A stretch of DNA of 64,000 nucleotides from Anoplopoma fimbria (lineage: Eukaryota; Chordata; Actinopteri; Perciformes; Anoplopomatidae), in assembly GCF_027596085.1 (NCBI RefSeq), contig NC_072465.1:9658553-9722552 (forward strand), in the 5' to 3' direction. Made by a program: the position numbers and the translations under genes. Position 1 is the stretch's first letter; each line of letters opens with the position of its first letter. This document shows, piece after piece, positions 60,613-64,000 of this stretch. The notes beneath the pieces were generated by a model. It searched no databases, had not been told where the DNA came from, and saw nothing but the letters and a program-made list of their open reading frames with translations.

Positions 60613-62166
60613 TTAGGTTTTAATGCCAACTGCTGCACAGGGACCCGCCGGTAAACACACATATGCAGGGGACTCCCCACATTGTTGCCGTGGCGATAGA
60701 GTCGTTAGTAAATTTCCTCATTATGGCGGATGCATATACTGTACGCATATACAACAACAACAAGGCTTCTCAAAGACTCGCTGTGAGAGCAGGGAGCTAT
60801 GGGGAGCCATTTTAATGAGCTTGCGTGTGTGTGGGTTTGTGTGTGTGTGGAGGTTCAGCCAGTGTTTATAATAACACATCTATCACACATTGCTCTCACT
60901 CACGCTACTTCAATTATGTTAAAAGGACAAAATGACCCGACAACATTAGCATTGCTCCTCTATGTGGTCACATTTATATTCACTCTACCATTCTCGGAGT
61001 ACTGTCTCTGCCACCTCCCGTATCCGGAAACGAGAGAGAAAGCCTTGACAGGGCTGCCTAAAACTGAGATTTGACACAGATGCCTCTCTGCGTAGGAAAT
61101 CAATTACCAGAGGTGCGAAAGGTGACTGAGACAGAAGATTCTTTTGGGGATAGTCATTTTAAATTCTTGTTTCCATGTGATACAATAAAAGAGATCATGT
61201 TTGGGTGCAAAAACAGAACATTTTGTATTTGTATTTCATAACGAGTAGCTCCAGGCTTAATGGAAGGTCATTTGTACAGCTAAAAAAACGCTTTTTCCAA
61301 AAACCTTCATGCTATGCTATTAATGGGAAGACTATAGATTTAATTCCTCTGCTACTGAACCCTCTTTTATCAGCCTGCTCTCTTACAAAGCATCCTTTTT
61401 TCTTCTCCAAATCCCCTCTGGTCGTGTGTTTACATCAGAGACATTGACATAAATCAGTGATTATTCGTGTTGCGTTTAAGGGTTCAGGGAGCGTTCTCTC
61501 GTGGAAGACGGGCGGTGGGGGGGTGAAGATGACAGGCACGCAGCCTATTAGACAGGCAGACTGACAGTGCAGCCTAGTGGCAAAGCGGCAGAGCCTCACA
61601 CGCTGCGTATCGGGGACAAAACAGCATGCAGGGAGCAGCGACGTCTTGCATGATGCGTAACCCTTTCGCACTTTTGTGTGTTGGTTTGTGTGTGTGTGTG
61701 TGTGTGTCTCCACCCTTCGCAGAGACACTGCACGAAGGCACAAGGCTCCCCTATACATGCTGTGGAGGAAGCATTCTGAACTCACACAGAAACCCCTGTG
61801 TCTCTGGGCCTGAGGGGGGGGTTTGGCAGGAGCAGCGCTGCCTCGATTTGGCCTGGACACTCGTCTCAACTAACCCTCCGTCTCCCTCACTAAGCGGGGG
61901 CCAGCTGCATGTATACACTCACACTCAATATTCTGGGACATTCCTCACTTATAGTCTTAAGATATTTTTGTGTGATTTGTGTGTGTGCTTGCGTGAGAGG
62001 AAAATCAAGCGCTCCCTTCAGTGATGCTTCAGCGGCGGCATTTTGTCGTGATGGCAGCCGAGCGGCGACAGTGTTGTTTTGCCACGTCCTGGGGCTTACG
62101 GGGCGTACAGTGCAGTTTGGAAACTGGGCTCGGCAGCAGTGCTGGCAGACCTCTGAGCAGCGCTGT

Positions 62167-62167
<1 letters not shown>
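59012..62167. other. Long non-coding stretch with microsatellites
   Basis: (CA)n at 60576-60610 and a GT run near 61688-61706. A short frame begins at 59201 (MEGDIDERIDYYLNEKFNLF, then stops) without recognised identity. 60380-60560 and 60640-60830 are repeat-poor and look like possible conserved regulatory DNA. Confidence 0.4.

Positions 62168-62261
<94 letters not shown>
62168..62261. repeat. (CA)n microsatellite
   Basis: About 47 uninterrupted CA units. The Thr-His and Val-Cys frames crossing it are artefacts. Confidence 0.97.
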
Positions 62262-62265
<4 letters not shown>

Positions 62266-62429
62266 TGCACACAGAATCACAGTTACAACTAGAGAGAGCA
62301 GCTGGCCATTTTCAACAGAGATGTCTCGGTAAACACACTAAAAAACCCTCACAAGGAGAAAAACATACAGCAACACAATTACTTTTGTATTCACAAAGCC
62401 TTTCAAATTATTAAATGCCTTAAACAATT

Positions 62430-64000
62430 CTAAATGGTATTTTAAAACCAACAAAAGTACAAGCAGCCTAATTATATTAATTTAATATTATTTTCATTAT
62501 TATTTTACAATAAGTATTTACTGGTATTATTAACACCAAGTACAATATTATTATTATTATTATTATTACTGGTCATTTTATTCATATTAAAATGTTATTT
62601 TTATCAACTCTATTAATTACTGTTAGTATTAATAGTAAAATAAGTACACTTTTATTTGTAGTCGTATTCCAATTAGTATAGATAAAACATATCTTCATGA
62701 TTAATATTTACTAGTAGTTTTAATAGTGAACTAAGCACAGTATTATTATTATTAGTAATATTTAATTACAGTTGATTAAACATATTTATTATTATTTTCA
62801 TCATTATTGTTATTGGTTGTTTTATAGTATTAATAGCAGTAGTTGTGGTAATGACAGCACAAATATTTGCAATTAACCCTGATGTCTAGATTCCAAGTAG
62901 TAGTATTATAACCATTATTACATATATTATTATTAGTGGTAGTACTATTAGTAGTTTTTTTTTTTTTTTTTTTTGTCATTGTAGTAGTTTCGTCAGTAGT
63001 AAAAGTATTTGTGGGAGCAGCAACACAAAGTTAGATGAATTTCATGATTACATTTTATTAGCATAATATTATAACTATCTTTAGCATCAATGAAAAAAGT
63101 AATAATGTTTTATTACTACTTGTAGTGCTAGTAATGTTAGCACTAGCAGGTAGGGGTAGCAGTAGAAGTTAAAGTAGCAGTGCCAAATAAATACAAGTAA
63201 CACTATTGTGTCCTAGTAGCATTAGTAGTAATACTAAACTAAGTAATTATTATTTATCATGAATCACATTGGTAGTGTAATAGAAGTGTTGCAGTGGTTG
63301 TGAGACGTAAAAATTACACACTATTATACACACATAACATACTATTAGTATGAGTAATATTGGGGCGACGGGTATTTGGGGCAACTGGGGCAAAGCCGGC
63401 CATCTGCTGGCACCAGGAAAAAAAAGTGGTTTAAGTAATTACTGGGTAATTTAGAAAGGAATGTAATGAAAATGTATAATTGGGATTATTCCATGACATA
63501 AAAGAAAGCACTTGTAAAAATAATCGTATTTAAGGTGGAGTGGTTCTCTGGGTAAAAATGGCTAACTGCTAGCTTGTCAGAAAAGAAGTTGTCTTGCTTC
63601 CCGCGTGTGTTCTTGGTAGGTGATGGTACCTGGTAAAGACAACACATTCAGCATCTCAAGCATCTTTTTGGAAGGATTACCAAACATGAAACCAGCAGGA
63701 TAAAAGGATAAAATTGGGTTTGCTCTGCAGAGCAGAAATAGCAAATTGTTCCAAATTGTAAAGTTGTGCAATTTTCAATTTTTGCATCTGTCTAAATTGT
63801 TTCCTCACCATGTTTTTCTGCCTTTGATCATTATTATACTAGCAGTTGTAGTATTATAAGCAGTAGTAGTAGAAGTATAGAATTAAAAGTAGTTGTAGTA
63901 GTAATACAAACTGGCAGCAGAAGTTTTAGTATTACTATAAACATTTACCTGGTAGCATAGTAGCAGTGTAACAGTATATTTCGTTGTGCTTCAGAGTTCA
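62430..64000. repeat. AT-rich, TAA/TAG-triplet-biased tract
   Basis: Scattered (TTA)n, (TAT)n and (AGT)n microruns (62541-62567, 63862-63876) and a T run at 62956-62974 sit in sequence dominated by tat, tag and agt triplets. This looks like an old decayed trinucleotide array. The repeat-poor island 63360-63780 contains the exon-like segment. Confidence 0.6.
63630..63724 (-). other. Candidate internal exon, unrecognised
   Basis: On the minus strand an acceptor-like ttgctatttctgctctgcag precedes 95 bp of open frame (ANPILSFYPAGFMFGNPSKK, then a Met/Leu-rich end). A GT donor (ccag|gtacc) follows. No homology comes to mind and the acceptor lies in a 14-bp palindrome (63721-63734). Weak support only. 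Confidence 0.18.

Overview
The window looks like nuclear DNA of a teleost fish, most likely a percomorph. It is AT-leaning and mostly non-coding. It is packed with long (CA)n/(GT)n microsatellites and with repeat families typical of fish: tRNA-derived SINEs, a Ty3/Gypsy element of the Gmr1 type, an L2/Maui-like LINE, 3' ends of a second LINE family, a decayed Tc1 transposon and a small MITE bounded by TTAA. I could not identify any confident host protein-coding gene. Two exon-like segments (56391-56547 on +, 63630-63724 on -) have plausible splice signals but no recognised homology. The layout fits a gene desert or a very large intron.

Layout. 1-12.6 kb: non-coding DNA with SINEs (529-801, 2684-2913), microsatellites (4.4-4.8 and 6.0-6.6 kb) and one copy of an unclassified dispersed repeat called R1 here (7.9-8.4 kb). 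12626-17646: a complete LTR retrotransposon on the minus strand. It has a 5-bp target duplication, near-identical LTRs, a tRNA-Lys-like primer site and the pol order protease - integrase - reverse transcriptase - RNase H. 17.7-44 kb: non-coding DNA with a G-rich minisatellite (19 kb), CA arrays (20.4-20.8 kb), further R1 copies (30.8 and 35.1 kb), a second dispersed family R3 (22.1, 34.3, 39.1, 56.9 kb) and 3' fragments of a LINE with a TTATC-type tail (22.35 and 39.4 kb). 44.0-45.2 kb: a 32-bp minisatellite split by a SINE. 47.0-48.0 kb: a Tc1 relic. 51.3 kb: a (TAGA)n array. 52.8-56.2 kb: a TTAA-bounded MITE split by a 5'-truncated LINE. An unsplit sister copy of the MITE lies at 58.5-59.0 kb and serves as the empty-site reference. 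57881-57973: a perfect 40-bp-arm palindrome. 59-64 kb: non-coding DNA, ending in a TAA/TAG-triplet-rich tract.

The mobile elements act alone; there is no operon-like cooperation. The main story is layered insertion: SINE into R1, SINE into minisatellite, LINE into MITE, SINE beside an older SINE. These layers give a relative order of events. Several stretches between the repeats (near 10.7-11.5, 21.2-21.5, 28.9-30.1, 33.0-33.6, 43.2 and 60.4-60.8 kb) have the balanced, low-repeat composition often seen in conserved regulatory DNA, but this cannot be tested from one sequence.
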